A stretch of 64,000 nucleotides of DNA from Candidatus Gastranaerophilales bacterium (GTDB taxonomy: Bacteria; Cyanobacteriota; Vampirovibrionia; Gastranaerophilales; Gastranaerophilaceae). The translations under genes were made by a program, and so were the position numbers. The notes beneath the pieces were generated by a model, which was not told where the DNA came from, did no database searches, and saw only the letters and a program-made list of their open reading frames with translations. How positions within the stretch are numbered: the first letter of the stretch is position 1; each line of letters begins with the position of its first letter. This document shows positions 56,125-64,000 of the stretch, piece after piece. The DNA is taken from NCBI GenBank assembly GCA_944324305.1, contig CALUVV010000007.1, forward strand, positions 95,785-159,784. The letters are read 5' to 3'.

Positions 56125-57487
56125 AATATCTTTCAAGATACCTGTCGATTTCCCATTGAGAAACGTATGTTCTGAATGAATCCCATTCTTTTTTCTTCGC
56201 TGATAAAAATTCGTTAAATATGTGATCTCCTAAAGCTGCACGTGCAACAAGCGATTTATCAAAGCAATCCAATGCTTCGGCAAGGCTTCCCGGAAGAGCA
56301 TCTATTCTTTGTTTTTTGCGTTCTTTTGATGTTAATTTATAAATATTGCTTTCAACAGGAGCAGGCGGATCAATTTTATTTCTGACGCCGTCAAGGCAGG
56401 CTTCTAAAATTGCTGCAAATGCCAAATACGGGTTGCAGGCAGGGTCAGGTGAACGGAGTTCAACACGGGTTGCGTTTCCGCGTTTTGCAGGAACTCTTAA
56501 AAGAGCACTCCTGTTTGCCAGCGACCAGGCAAGATATACCGGAGCTTCATACCCCGGAACCAGTCGTTTAAAACTGTTTACGGTCGGATTTAGGATTGCC
56601 GTAATACTTTTAACATGTTTTAGCATTCCGCCTATTGAATATTTTGCTATATCAGTAAGCTGGTACTCGGATTTTTCATCGTAAAAAGCATTTTTACCAT
56701 CTTTAAACAATGAGATATTACAATGCATACCGGAACCGTTAATCCCGTAAATCGGTTTCGGCATAAATGTAGCATGCAGATTATGTTTAGCGGCAATGGC
56801 TTTTACTGCGATTTTGAATGTTGCGACATTATCTGCGGCACTCAGAATATCAGTGTATCTGAAATCAACTTCATGCTGCCCGTCAGCAACTTCATGATGT
56901 GAGGCTTCTATGTCAAATCCCATTTCCTGTAAGGTTAAAACAATATCTGAACGTACATCTTCTCCCAAATCATCAGGACCCACATCATAATAACCGGCTC
57001 TGTCTGAAGTCTGTAATGTTACACTGCCGTCTTTATCTTTATTAAACAGGAAAAATTCCGCTTCAGGGCCTATATTCATTGAAAATCCCATTTTTTCGGC
57101 TTCTTTCATAACCCTTTTAAGGTTACATCTCGGGCAGCCTTCAAAAGGTGTTCCGTCGGCGTTATAAATATCACATATTAAGCGCGCAGCTTGAATTCCG
57201 TCTTTATTTCTCCAAGGTAATATTTGGAAGCTGTTTTTATCAGGATAGAAGAACATATCAGAAGTTTCAATACTTCTGAAGCCTTTAATTGATGAACCGT
57301 CAAGCATAATTTCATTTGCAAGAATTTTTTCGATGTGTTCGGAAGGAATAGAAAGGTTTTTCACCTGGCCGTTTATATCCACGAACTGAAGTTTTATAAA
57401 CTTGATATTATATTCTTTAATATAGCCTTTAATATCTTCATCCGTAAAGTTTCTGTTGTCTAATCTTGTATGCATAAATTCTTTCAT
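56123..57487 (-). CDS. glnA: Glutamine synthetase type I
   Basis: 454 residues from the ATG at 57487 (AAAGAGG upstream; an ATG at 57559 gives an extra non-family head). Catalytic blocks: DGSSIKGFRSIETSDM, GPEAEFFLF, NGSGMHCNISLF, and VELRSPDPACNPYLAFA. Makes glutamine from glutamate, ammonia and ATP as a dodecamer. Length fits the short GSI-alpha form; the adenylylation Tyr position is not clear. Confidence 0.95.
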   Translation of the reverse strand: MKEFMHTRLDNRNFTDEDIKGYIKEYNIKFIKLQFVDINGQVKNLSIPSEHIEKILANEIMLDGSSIKGFRSIETSDMFFYPDKNSFQILPWRNKDGIQAARLICDIYNADGTPFEGCPRCNLKRVMKEAEKMGFSMNIGPEAEFFLFNKDKDGSVTLQTSDRAGYYDVGPDDLGEDVRSDIVLTLQEMGFDIEASHHEVADGQHEVDFRYTDILSAADNVATFKIAVKAIAAKHNLHATFMPKPIYGINGSGMHCNISLFKDGKNAFYDEKSEYQLTDIAKYSIGGMLKHVKSITAILNPTVNSFKRLVPGYEAPVYLAWSLANRSALLRVPAKRGNATRVELRSPDPACNPYLAFAAILEACLDGVRNKIDPPAPVESNIYKLTSKERKKQRIDALPGSLAEALDCFDKSLVARAALGDHIFNEFLSAKKKEWDSFRTYVSQWEIDRYLERY

Positions 57488-58003
57488 GTCGACCTCTTTC
57501 CTTCTGACTAACCTCTTTTTATTAGAATACTTTTTTCTTAAAAGGTCAATAGTTTGCAAATTAAGATTAAGTAAAGACGCTTAGCTCGGGCTTTTGCAAA
57601 ATTATAAATGTTTTTCTAAAAATAGTGTTAATTTTATAAAAAATCGGGTATATAATAATTACTAAGGGAGGTACGGGAAAGATTTCAATATAAAGTTGTT
57701 ATTTTCAGGCAATTTTTTGTTACTTAATGTTTGAAGAACCTTTACTGCATAACTTTACAGAACTTTGTAAATAAATGTAAAGAAATAAATATGATATAGC
57801 AATTATATACTTAAAAAATACTTTATTAATATGTAAGCAATAAACAAGATTAAATAAACACGAGATATAAATTTAACACACACTAACTATTTACACTACC
57901 TACTACACACTAACCTTCTACACACACGAGGAATTACTAAAAGAATTCCAAACTCTATCGAAAGATAGGGTTTTTTTTTACATATGTTCAGGGATTGAAG
58001 TTC
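57488..58003 (+). ncRNA. Gene-free stretch holding a possible small RNA, about 57660-57979
   Basis: 516 bases without a protein gene. On the plus strand TATAAT at 57651-57656 is followed by an AAGGGAGG stretch, ~250 AT-rich bases, a tract rich in CUACACAC-like repeats (about 57877-57928), a GGAATT/AATTCC hairpin (57930-57949) and a strong terminator (57951-57979). No plus-strand gene ends there, so a ~320-base RNA is the simplest reading. The -35 box is poor. The start of the stretch is the glnA 5' leader on the other strand. Confidence 0.4.
57951..57979 (+). terminator. Terminator with GAAA tetraloop
   Basis: AACTCTATC-GAAA-GATAGGGTT with nine T in all; no plus-strand protein gene upstream. 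Confidence 0.8.
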
Positions 58004-59920
58004 CTATACCATAGGCGGAAATACTATATCAATATATTTTTGATATTCCGCAGGTTCAAAAAATCCTACCGAGAATTCAGCTGAATTTTTCCCTGATTGT
58101 TGAGCTTCAGGAACTTCTATCGGCGGACCTGCAGGAGTTGAGCGCGACGGATTTTTAGGATTTGAAATTACACCGGTACTTCGCAAAAGAGTTATAAGCA
58201 GAGATTTTCCTTTAACTTCGTATTCTGTAAGTCCCTGTGTAATTACGCCAAATCCCTGTGTGCCGACATATCTTTGCATCGGTGCAAAATTTGTTTTGAC
58301 TTCAATACCTCTGACTTTTGGCAGGTGTTTTCTCATATTATATTCAGGATCAAATTCTCTTTTAATAATTGAGTTTAAATCCTCTGAGTATGTTTCTGTA
58401 ACGGGATTTTTAAGATTAAATTTTACCTGCCATAACCTGTTTTTAAGTTTGTTATCCCATTCAATTTTAAAGTTTATCAATTCACCGTACGGCTCAACCT
58501 GAATATCAAAAAAACTTGTTCTAATTATGTTGTTTTTGAAGGAATAAACTTCGGCTTTTTCGCCTTTGTCATCTTCAACAGCTCCAAAGTTATATGTATC
58601 TCCTTCATCTTTAAAGCGGACAAATTCCATATCAATATTCCCTATGCGGATTTTTCCGTTTTTAACCTCAAAGTTTATGTTTGACCTTACGGCAGGCGAA
58701 TACTTTAATGTATAAATATCACTAAAATCTTCTGTTACGGGAATTTTTTGTGTATCGTAAAGCAGCGAATTTTCTACCCCGAAATGTTTTGAAACAGTTT
58801 TATATTCGGGAATAAGTTCTTTGCTTTGCATTACAGGAGTTTTAAAATTATATTTAAGCCTTAGTTCCTCAATAATTGTATTTGCAATTTGTATAATTTT
58901 TTCATAACGGGTGATATTTTCTCTGTGCACCAAATCTGTTGAGCAGCCGCATATCCCGTCATGTGCCTGATTTTTAAGTAACAGCTTATATGCATATTCT
59001 ATAACAGCATCATAATCAGACCCGTATTTTTTTTGTAATTTGTCAGCCTGCTCAAGAAGGTATGTGCATTTTACGTTATATTGTTTTAACTTCATCCGTG
59101 CTGAATATGAACCGGGCAGGATAAATGTTAAGCTGTTATCTCTTAGTTCATTATTCCATTCGAATTGCTTAAAATTGTCTTTCACAAGTTCAAAGTATTC
59201 AAAAGGATTTGATAATTTAATCTCGTAATCTTCAAGCAGTGAGTTAACTTTATTGATTTGTTCAGCAATATCGGGTTCAACTCCCAGATGGTCCGCGCCA
59301 ATCGGTAACAAAAGATAATCTTTTGACTTTGCTGCAATTTTGTCAAGGTTTGTTTTAAGCCATTCGGCTTTCTGTTCAATACTCATTTGCGATGAAAATA
59401 TATCCATAAAATATCCGCGGATAAGATTAACGGTATCAATGCCGTTGAACATAAATTCCGAGGGAATATCACCGCATCCACGCCATACAACACATTTATC
59501 AATTCCGAAATTTTTAAGGATTTGCGGAATATTTTTGCTGTGCCCGAAGGTATCTGCAAGGTAGCCTATAAAATCGGTACATCCGAAATCTCTTGAAATT
59601 TTTAATCCGATTTCAAGGTTTTTCTCAAATACTGTTTTGTCAGTAAGAAATTCGTCAACAAGAGTGTAAAAAGGACCAATAAATAACTTTTTTTCGGCAA
59701 TAAATTTTCTTATAATTTGTTCTTTTTCAGGTCTTATCTCAAGATAATCCAATAGTGCACAAACCTGCCCGTCAAAGTAAAAAGACGGGATTTCATTTTT
59801 TTCAAGCATATTAAGGACGTTATCAAACACCCTTAAAAGTCTCAGCCTGAAAACTTCAAACTCCCTGTACCATTCTCTGTCCCAATGTGTATGTAAATAT
59901 GCAATAACTCTTTTTTTCAT
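58004..59920 (-). CDS. GH38 alpha-mannosidase-like glycosidase
   Basis: 638 residues opening MKKRVIAYLHTHWDREWYREF: HTHWDREW is the GH38 metal and substrate motif. YLADTFGHSKNIPQIL holds the nucleophile Asp region, and LLKNQAHDGICGCSTDLVH the later metal His/Asp. Shorter than the usual 850-1050, so the C-terminal beta domains are reduced. No signal peptide: acts in the cytoplasm, perhaps on imported mannosides or glycerate conjugates. No ribosome site seen before the ATG. Confidence 0.88.
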   Translation of the reverse strand: MKKRVIAYLHTHWDREWYREFEVFRLRLLRVFDNVLNMLEKNEIPSFYFDGQVCALLDYLEIRPEKEQIIRKFIAEKKLFIGPFYTLVDEFLTDKTVFEKNLEIGLKISRDFGCTDFIGYLADTFGHSKNIPQILKNFGIDKCVVWRGCGDIPSEFMFNGIDTVNLIRGYFMDIFSSQMSIEQKAEWLKTNLDKIAAKSKDYLLLPIGADHLGVEPDIAEQINKVNSLLEDYEIKLSNPFEYFELVKDNFKQFEWNNELRDNSLTFILPGSYSARMKLKQYNVKCTYLLEQADKLQKKYGSDYDAVIEYAYKLLLKNQAHDGICGCSTDLVHRENITRYEKIIQIANTIIEELRLKYNFKTPVMQSKELIPEYKTVSKHFGVENSLLYDTQKIPVTEDFSDIYTLKYSPAVRSNINFEVKNGKIRIGNIDMEFVRFKDEGDTYNFGAVEDDKGEKAEVYSFKNNIIRTSFFDIQVEPYGELINFKIEWDNKLKNRLWQVKFNLKNPVTETYSEDLNSIIKREFDPEYNMRKHLPKVRGIEVKTNFAPMQRYVGTQGFGVITQGLTEYEVKGKSLLITLLRSTGVISNPKNPSRSTPAGPPIEVPEAQQSGKNSAEFSVGFFEPAEYQKYIDIVFPPMV

Positions 59921-60011
59921 AATAAATTTTTAACATATTTATTTATTAAGTGCAAAGATTTAACAAATATGTTATAATGATTTATGTAATGAAATTTGAA
60001 AGGAGCACTTT

Positions 60012-60715
60012 ATGAAAAAATGTTTTATTCACTGCAGTTGCGGGGGGGGGGCAGTTTAGCAGCTCCTAAACCTGCATTTACACTGGCAGAAGTACTTGTA
60101 ACTTTAGGAATTATCGGTGTAGTTTCTGCCATGACTGTACCGACTTTAATGCAGAATTATCAGCGTAAAAGTTATGTAACTCAGCTGCATAAAGTTTATA
60201 ATGAAATGGCACAGGCGTTTGTTCAGTACCAAAACGATAAGAACGCTTTGAATTTGGCTGAAGCGGGATTAACTTCCCAAGCTTCGCTTAATAACTTTGT
60301 TGCAGATTATTTTAAGGTAGTTCAAACCTGTGAAAACGCATTAACTCCTTGCTTTATAGAGCAAACATCGTACCGCAAACTTACCGGCGGAAGTTTAGGT
60401 TCTCCGTATACTGTTCAGACTTCTTATGTTCTTGCCAGCGGTGCATCGATAAGATTGCATTATTCTCAGAGCGGTGACCGTTTGGGCTATATAATGGCGG
60501 ATGTAAACGGTAATAAAGGTCCTAATATCCTAGGGCGTGATCTTTTTACAATTACTTTTTATAAGAATGGATTAATGGATGATAATGGAACTTCAGCTCC
60601 TTTATCAGATGATGAAAGAGATAAGCTGTTTGATACATACTGTTCAAAAAGTACGTCAAGCGATTACGGCTGTTTCGGCAAAATTTTAAATGACAATTGG
60701 GAAATGACATACTAA
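60012..60715 (+). CDS. Prepilin-like protein, leader interrupted by G10 tract
   Basis: ATG at 60012 after AAAGGAGCAC. G10 at 60042; stop TAG at 60057. Eleven G gives [31 protein letters not shown] at 59996 opens the body frame as assembled, but that reading translates the ribosome site itself and is an artefact. TATAAT stands at 59973-59978. Ectodomain: [39 protein letters not shown]. Confidence 0.8.
60042..60051 (+). repeat. G10 tract in prepilin leader
   Basis: Ten G preceded by C. ATG frame stops at TAG 60057. Confidence 0.9.
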
Positions 60716-60716
60716 T

Positions 60717-60761
60717 TATTGTCTGCTCAGATTGCCTTAAGGGACAATAGCTAATTTTTTC
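60717..60761 (+). terminator. Likely terminator of the pilin-like gene
   Basis: TATTGTC / GACAATA stem with a 19-base loop, followed by a T-run at 60755-60760. Confidence 0.5.
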
Positions 60762-60770
60762 TTATTCGTT

Positions 60771-60798
60771 TAACCTCACTTTTACAGAGGTGAGGTTA
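60771..60798 (+). promoter_or_regulatory. Hairpin hiding a ribosome binding site
   Basis: TAACCTCAC (60771-60779) pairs perfectly with GTGAGGTTA (60790-60798); the 3' arm includes the GAGG that serves the ATG at 60800. There is no T-run. Confidence 0.6.
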
Positions 60799-60799
60799 A

Positions 60800-61606
60800 A
60801 TGAAAAAAATAATTTTATTGTCAGGAGTTCTATTACTTTTATCAGGTTCTGCACAGGCAGGTATTTTATCAAATATATTCGGGTTTGGGAATTACAATAA
60901 CGGCTATTATTATTCACCGAATTACCGCTATATGAACAACGGCTACTATAGACCGCCAAGGTATAATAATTACTATAATAACGGGTATTACTATAATCGT
61001 AATCCTTATCATTATAACAGATATTACAATAATCGCTACCCGGGCAACTATTACAGACGGCCTGTAATATATAAAACCAATGTCAGAAGAAGTATGTCGG
61101 ATAACAATGAAAAAATGGTTGCAAACCAACTTTCGGGTCTTGACAAACTGGAACGCAAACTTTTGTTTCAAACATATGAATATGAAACTCCGAAAAGCCG
61201 TATTGAAAGACTAGAACAAAAATTGTTCGGAGCTTCTCAAACTGGAGATTTAAAAGAACGTTTATCAACTCTTAAAAGTGCCGCAAAGAATTACAAAACT
61301 TATAATCAAGCTTATAATAACGGAGATTACGGAAATTATTCAGCAGAAAGCGCTTACCGCCCGCCGATTTTTACGGGCTCATCAGGGGCAGGCTGGCAAA
61401 ATACGCTCTGGGGAAATTTTAAAAATCAGTTTACAGGCATGCCTACAGGCTTTACTCCTGCAATGGATCCTGCTTATATGGATTATTTTGAGGCGGAACG
61501 TGCTATGATGGGAAACGGCCAGTCAACCGATATCAGAACTAACAGAGGTTATTACAGGTCAAACACCAACCGCGGTATGACTACAGGAGTAACCATATTA
61601 GATTGA
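60800..61606 (+). CDS. Exported Tyr/Asn-rich protein
   Basis: 268 residues. Signal peptide MKKIILLSGVLLLLSGSAQAG (cleavage near 20), then ~75 residues almost only Tyr, Asn, Arg, Pro and Gly (NNGYY repeats), then a helical block LDKLERKLLFQTYEYETPKSRIERLEQKLFG (about 115-145), of a kind I associate with cyanobacterial-lineage envelope proteins, and a Gly/Asn-rich tail. Likely on the cell surface or in the periplasm. Expression may be limited by the hairpin over its ribosome site. Confidence 0.8.
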   Translation: MKKIILLSGVLLLLSGSAQAGILSNIFGFGNYNNGYYYSPNYRYMNNGYYRPPRYNNYYNNGYYYNRNPYHYNRYYNNRYPGNYYRRPVIYKTNVRRSMSDNNEKMVANQLSGLDKLERKLLFQTYEYETPKSRIERLEQKLFGASQTGDLKERLSTLKSAAKNYKTYNQAYNNGDYGNYSAESAYRPPIFTGSSGAGWQNTLWGNFKNQFTGMPTGFTPAMDPAYMDYFEAERAMMGNGQSTDIRTNRGYYRSNTNRGMTTGVTILD

Positions 61607-61695
61607 CTTTTAGCATAACATCATTAATATCATACATATAGATGTTTATAACACTCTGAAAATAAGTCATAATTATCTCAAAAGAGTGATATAAC

Positions 61696-62187
61696 ATGCC
61701 TTTCAGGTACAGATTACAAAAAGTTCTTGAGTTCAGAATTCGTAAAAAAGAAGAACAGCTTAACATTGTTCAAAAAGCTCAGCAGGCAGTATATATTGCC
61801 GAAGAAAACATAAGAAAAAACGAAGAAGAAATCAGAACGACAAAACAAAATATGCGTCAGGCAGATCCTATGATGTATGAAACTTATGATAAGTATTTAC
61901 AGCATCTTTGGGATAAAGCAGAGAAGCTTGAAGAAATACGAATTGAAGCACAAAAAAAACTTGACGAAGAAAAGGCAATACTTATAAAACTCGAGCAGGG
62001 TGTAAAGGTTCTTGAAAAACACAAAGAAAAACACAGAGAAGCTTACATCGCCGAAGAAAAAGCCGCAGAACTGAAACAGTATTCGGAACTCGGTGTCACT
62101 CGATTTTTCAGACAAAGTCAGGAAAAAATCGAAGAAGAAGAGGAAATTCTCAAAAAGTTAGAAGAGATAGACGGAGGTAGTTATTAA
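61696..62187 (+). CDS. fliJ: Flagellar export chaperone FliJ
   Basis: 163 residues, nearly all one charged coiled coil, opening MPFRYRLQKVLEFRIRKKEEQ, the FliJ start, and with LEKHKEKHREAYIAEEKAAEL near the end. FliJ works with the FliI ATPase at the flagellar export gate. FliK-like and rod/hook genes follow, so this is a flagellar operon. Confidence 0.82.
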   Translation: MPFRYRLQKVLEFRIRKKEEQLNIVQKAQQAVYIAEENIRKNEEEIRTTKQNMRQADPMMYETYDKYLQHLWDKAEKLEEIRIEAQKKLDEEKAILIKLEQGVKVLEKHKEKHREAYIAEEKAAELKQYSELGVTRFFRQSQEKIEEEEEILKKLEEIDGGSY

Positions 62188-62188
62188 A

Positions 62189-63031
62189 ATGAATGTCAGT
62201 ACATCTTCAGCAGCTGCAGCAGCAAGTACGTCGGATGTAAGCTCAACTCAATCAAAATCCAAAACAAGCAGTACTTCTAAAACAACCGAGAAATCTTTTG
62301 ATGAAGAGATGAAAACAGCTTCAGAAAAAGAGGAAGTAAAAGAAAAAGATACCTCTGAAATAAAAGACGATAAAAAAACATCTGAAAAAGATACTAACAA
62401 AGAGGCAAATAAACTTTCAAAAGATTTACAAAATCCTGATGATATAGTTCCTGATGATATTTATAAAGGCGGTATAAATTTTACAGATTATAAATACCAT
62501 AATGAAGGGCAGTCAATTTTGTCCCAAAATATTCAAAATCTTTTAAATACCAAAGACCTTATGAGTACTATTAACTCAGCATCAACTATAGATTACGATG
62601 TAATTAATATGTCTGACAGCGACGCGAATTTCTTTGCTAATCTGGTTCAAAATACTGATATGTCTATGAAAAGTATTGCTTCCCAAATAAGCGATGCTAT
62701 GGTTAATAATTCGGAAAATGTTCAAAAAAATGTACAGGTATCCTCAGTTCTGATGGATAAACTTTCAGAATCTATGAAAACAAATCAGCCGTTCAGAATT
62801 GATTTTGACAAAGATGTTTCTGTCATTATAAAAGTGAATAAAGACGGAAGCCTTGCCGCTAACTTTATACCGGGAGATAAAGCGGTAGAACAATATTTAA
62901 AAAATAATATTTCTTTCTTAAAACAAAGATTTGATGACCAAAATCTGCCATACTCGGAGTTAAGCTATAGTAATTCCCGCCGTCAACAGCAGGAAGGACG
63001 TAAAAATAATAAGGAGAACAGCAATGAATGA
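62189..63031 (+). CDS. fliK: Flagellar hook-length control protein, FliK-like
   Basis: 280 residues: a Ser/Thr/Lys/Glu-rich disordered first ~80 residues, a linker, and a C-terminal FliK-type domain (FRIDFDKDVSVIIKVNKDGSLAANF..VEQYLKNNISFLKQRF) ending in a basic Gln/Asn tail. FliK measures the hook and switches export substrate. It lies two bases after fliJ and overlaps the hook/rod gene by eight bases. Named by C-terminal pattern and position. Confidence 0.7.
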   Translation: MNVSTSSAAAAASTSDVSSTQSKSKTSSTSKTTEKSFDEEMKTASEKEEVKEKDTSEIKDDKKTSEKDTNKEANKLSKDLQNPDDIVPDDIYKGGINFTDYKYHNEGQSILSQNIQNLLNTKDLMSTINSASTIDYDVINMSDSDANFFANLVQNTDMSMKSIASQISDAMVNNSENVQKNVQVSSVLMDKLSESMKTNQPFRIDFDKDVSVIIKVNKDGSLAANFIPGDKAVEQYLKNNISFLKQRFDDQNLPYSELSYSNSRRQQQEGRKNNKENSNE

Positions 63032-63860
63032 TTCGTTTATAACGGCTCTGAATACCCAAAAGTCGACTACTAACTGGATGGATGTTATTGCAAGTAACAT
63101 GACTAACGTTTATACTCCGGGGTTTAGAGAACAGCAGGTTAATTTTAAAACCTTCCTGGGCGGTGCTATTTCTGACGATTACGACAAGAAGATGAGCCAG
63201 GGTAAATCTACTCCCGGTACATCCAATGAAAATCTTTTTCTTGAAGGTAAAGGTTTCTTTCTTGTAAAAAATCCAGAAGGTAAAAGTATTTATACCAGAC
63301 TGGGTGAATTTACTTTTGACAAAGAAGGTGTTTACAGAGACAGAAGCGGTAATACCGTTCAGGGTTATATTCTGAACGATAAAGGTGAAATTATGCAAGG
63401 TACAAAATCCGTAACTTCTGACCTTTATCAGGAAACAGCAATGAAAGGCGGAGCGCTGGACATTCCTACCACTAATATTAAAATGTGGATTGATCCGAAT
63501 AACGGAAAGTATCTCGGTAAATACGATGATTATGAAATTAAAGGCGACGGAACTATTTACGGCAAAGCTGACGGCGGAAAACGTTCTGTTCCTTTATACA
63601 GAGTTACAACAAGAAATTTCCATAACCCTGCAGCTTTATATGAATTTAAACCGGGGCAGTTTTTGGAAACCGAAGAATCCGGAAAGCCGTTAATAGGTGT
63701 CGGTGAAATTCGTTCAGGGCTTTTAGAAATGTCTAATGCCGATTTTAAGGCTAATATTTCATATTACCAAATGGCAAAATTACAAATAGAAGTTTCAAAT
63801 AAGCTGATTTCTTCACAAAAAGAATTGCTTCAAGAAGCATTGAGATTAGTCGGAAACTAA
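63024..63860 (+). CDS. Flagellar basal-body rod/hook protein (FlgE/F/G type)
   Basis: 278 residues. The N-terminal rod motif is IASNMTNVYTPGFRE (26-40), the middle has FLEGKGFFLVKNPEGKSIYTRLGEFTFDKEG, and the C-terminus YQMAKLQIEVSNKLISSQKELLQEAL forms the paired coiled coil. Size is nearest FlgG (about 260). FlgF or a short hook protein is possible. AAGGAG before ATG. Confidence 0.88.
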   Translation: MNDSFITALNTQKSTTNWMDVIASNMTNVYTPGFREQQVNFKTFLGGAISDDYDKKMSQGKSTPGTSNENLFLEGKGFFLVKNPEGKSIYTRLGEFTFDKEGVYRDRSGNTVQGYILNDKGEIMQGTKSVTSDLYQETAMKGGALDIPTTNIKMWIDPNNGKYLGKYDDYEIKGDGTIYGKADGGKRSVPLYRVTTRNFHNPAALYEFKPGQFLETEESGKPLIGVGEIRSGLLEMSNADFKANISYYQMAKLQIEVSNKLISSQKELLQEALRLVGN

Positions 63861-63891
63861 TAACAGCTTTTTATATTTAAACTCCATTTTA

Positions 63892-63923
63892 CAAAAGAGA
63901 TTACAAATCTCTTTTGTTTTTTT
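63892..63923 (+). terminator. Rho-independent terminator
   Basis: CAAAAGAGATT / AATCTCTTTTG stem followed by seven T; ends the flagellar operon. Confidence 0.9.
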
Positions 63924-63990
63924 ATGTGACATCTCACTTCCTTTAAAAAGATAAAAACATCGTAAATAATTAAAAAAAAGGAGTGGAAGC

Positions 63991-64000
63991 ATGAAAGAAA
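63991..64000 (+). CDS. Possible start of the next gene
   Basis: AAAGGAG followed at a good distance by ATG AAA GAA at the right edge. Too short to name. Confidence 0.4.

Noticed and set aside
57488..57660. Glutamine-type riboswitch before glnA
   Set aside because: The leader lacks the conserved bases I would expect of the cyanobacterial glnA motif; only an ordinary AT-rich leader is seen.
57728..57775. Fifteen-codon reading frame starting MFEEPLL
   Set aside because: No ribosome site and no similarity to leader peptides; more likely chance within a noncoding stretch.
59996..59998. TTG start giving an in-frame pilin from 59996
   Set aside because: It would translate the ribosome binding site itself; the frame is open only by chance with ten G.
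43604..60011. Diversity-generating retroelement acting on the pilin-like family
   Set aside because: No reverse transcriptase gene and no template/variable repeat pair with A-biased changes in the window.
1..64000. CRISPR array, tRNA or rRNA genes, insertion sequences
   Set aside because: Looked for in the gaps between genes; no regularly spaced repeats, cloverleaf-like sequence or transposase found.

Overview
The window comes from a low-GC (roughly one third G+C) bacterium that I place, by inference, in the gut Melainabacteria/Vampirovibrionia (order Gastranaerophilales), a non-photosynthetic sister lineage of the Cyanobacteria. The reasons are lysine synthesis genes of the DapL type (dapL, lysA), CdaA and PgpH for cyclic di-AMP, glycogen synthase, flagellar genes, several large lineage-type proteins of unknown function with a short N-terminal FxG-like motif, and many prepilin-like proteins of the [14 protein letters not shown] type. 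No tRNA, rRNA, CRISPR array, prophage or insertion sequence was seen.

Layout. 1-1.9 kb: electron transfer operon on the minus strand (FAD/NAD reductase subunit, small Cys protein, etfB, start of etfA). 2-8.7 kb: acetyltransferase, hypothetical protein, PfkB kinase, a 728-residue unknown protein and pnp. 8.8-14 kb: ordinary prepilin-like gene, divergent XRE regulator, and a minus-strand row of three related HNH-motif proteins. 14-17.2 kb: tsaB, tsaE, diguanylate cyclase, yebC. 17.3-30.2 kb: Cys-rich pilin-like gene, PHP protein, rph, ilvB, uracil-DNA glycosylase, M16 peptidase, nanE-ROK kinase-UbiA operon, another pilin-like gene. 30.3-46.8 kb: lysA-cdaA-yitT, two membrane proteins of unknown function, two glycosyltransferases, pgpH-ybeY-dgkA, three pilin-like genes, ruvB, dapL. 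46.8-57.5 kb: giant zinc-ribbon protein, glgA, DMT transporter, pilin-like genes, PadR and DUF512 proteins, glnA. 57.5-64 kb: possible small RNA, GH38 glycosidase, pilin-like gene, Tyr/Asn-rich secreted protein and a flagellar cluster.

The most striking signal is a scattered family of eight prepilin-like genes, each with its own good ribosome binding site and ATG, followed within 26-85 bases by a run of exactly ten G (ten C on the coding strand of the 30.2 kb gene), then the FTLAE prepilin motif. In all eight the ATG is one base out of frame with the pilin body: ten G gives a stop within 15 bases, while eleven (or eight) would give an uninterrupted gene. The encoded junction [17 protein letters not shown] is conserved as protein between copies, so the joined reading is the real one. 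The tract lies in the leader peptide that prepilin peptidase would remove, so it can act as a pure on/off switch. Phase variation, transcriptional slippage or -1 frameshifting, and systematic under-calling of the homopolymer all fit; reads would decide.

Other points of interest are a recurrent N-terminal FxG-like motif on seven proteins of unknown role, a tandem HNH triplet, a terminator-bounded gene-free stretch near 57.7 kb, a hairpin burying a ribosome binding site at 60.78 kb, an apparently leaderless 1170-residue protein, and short GTA-loop palindromes beside some G tracts.
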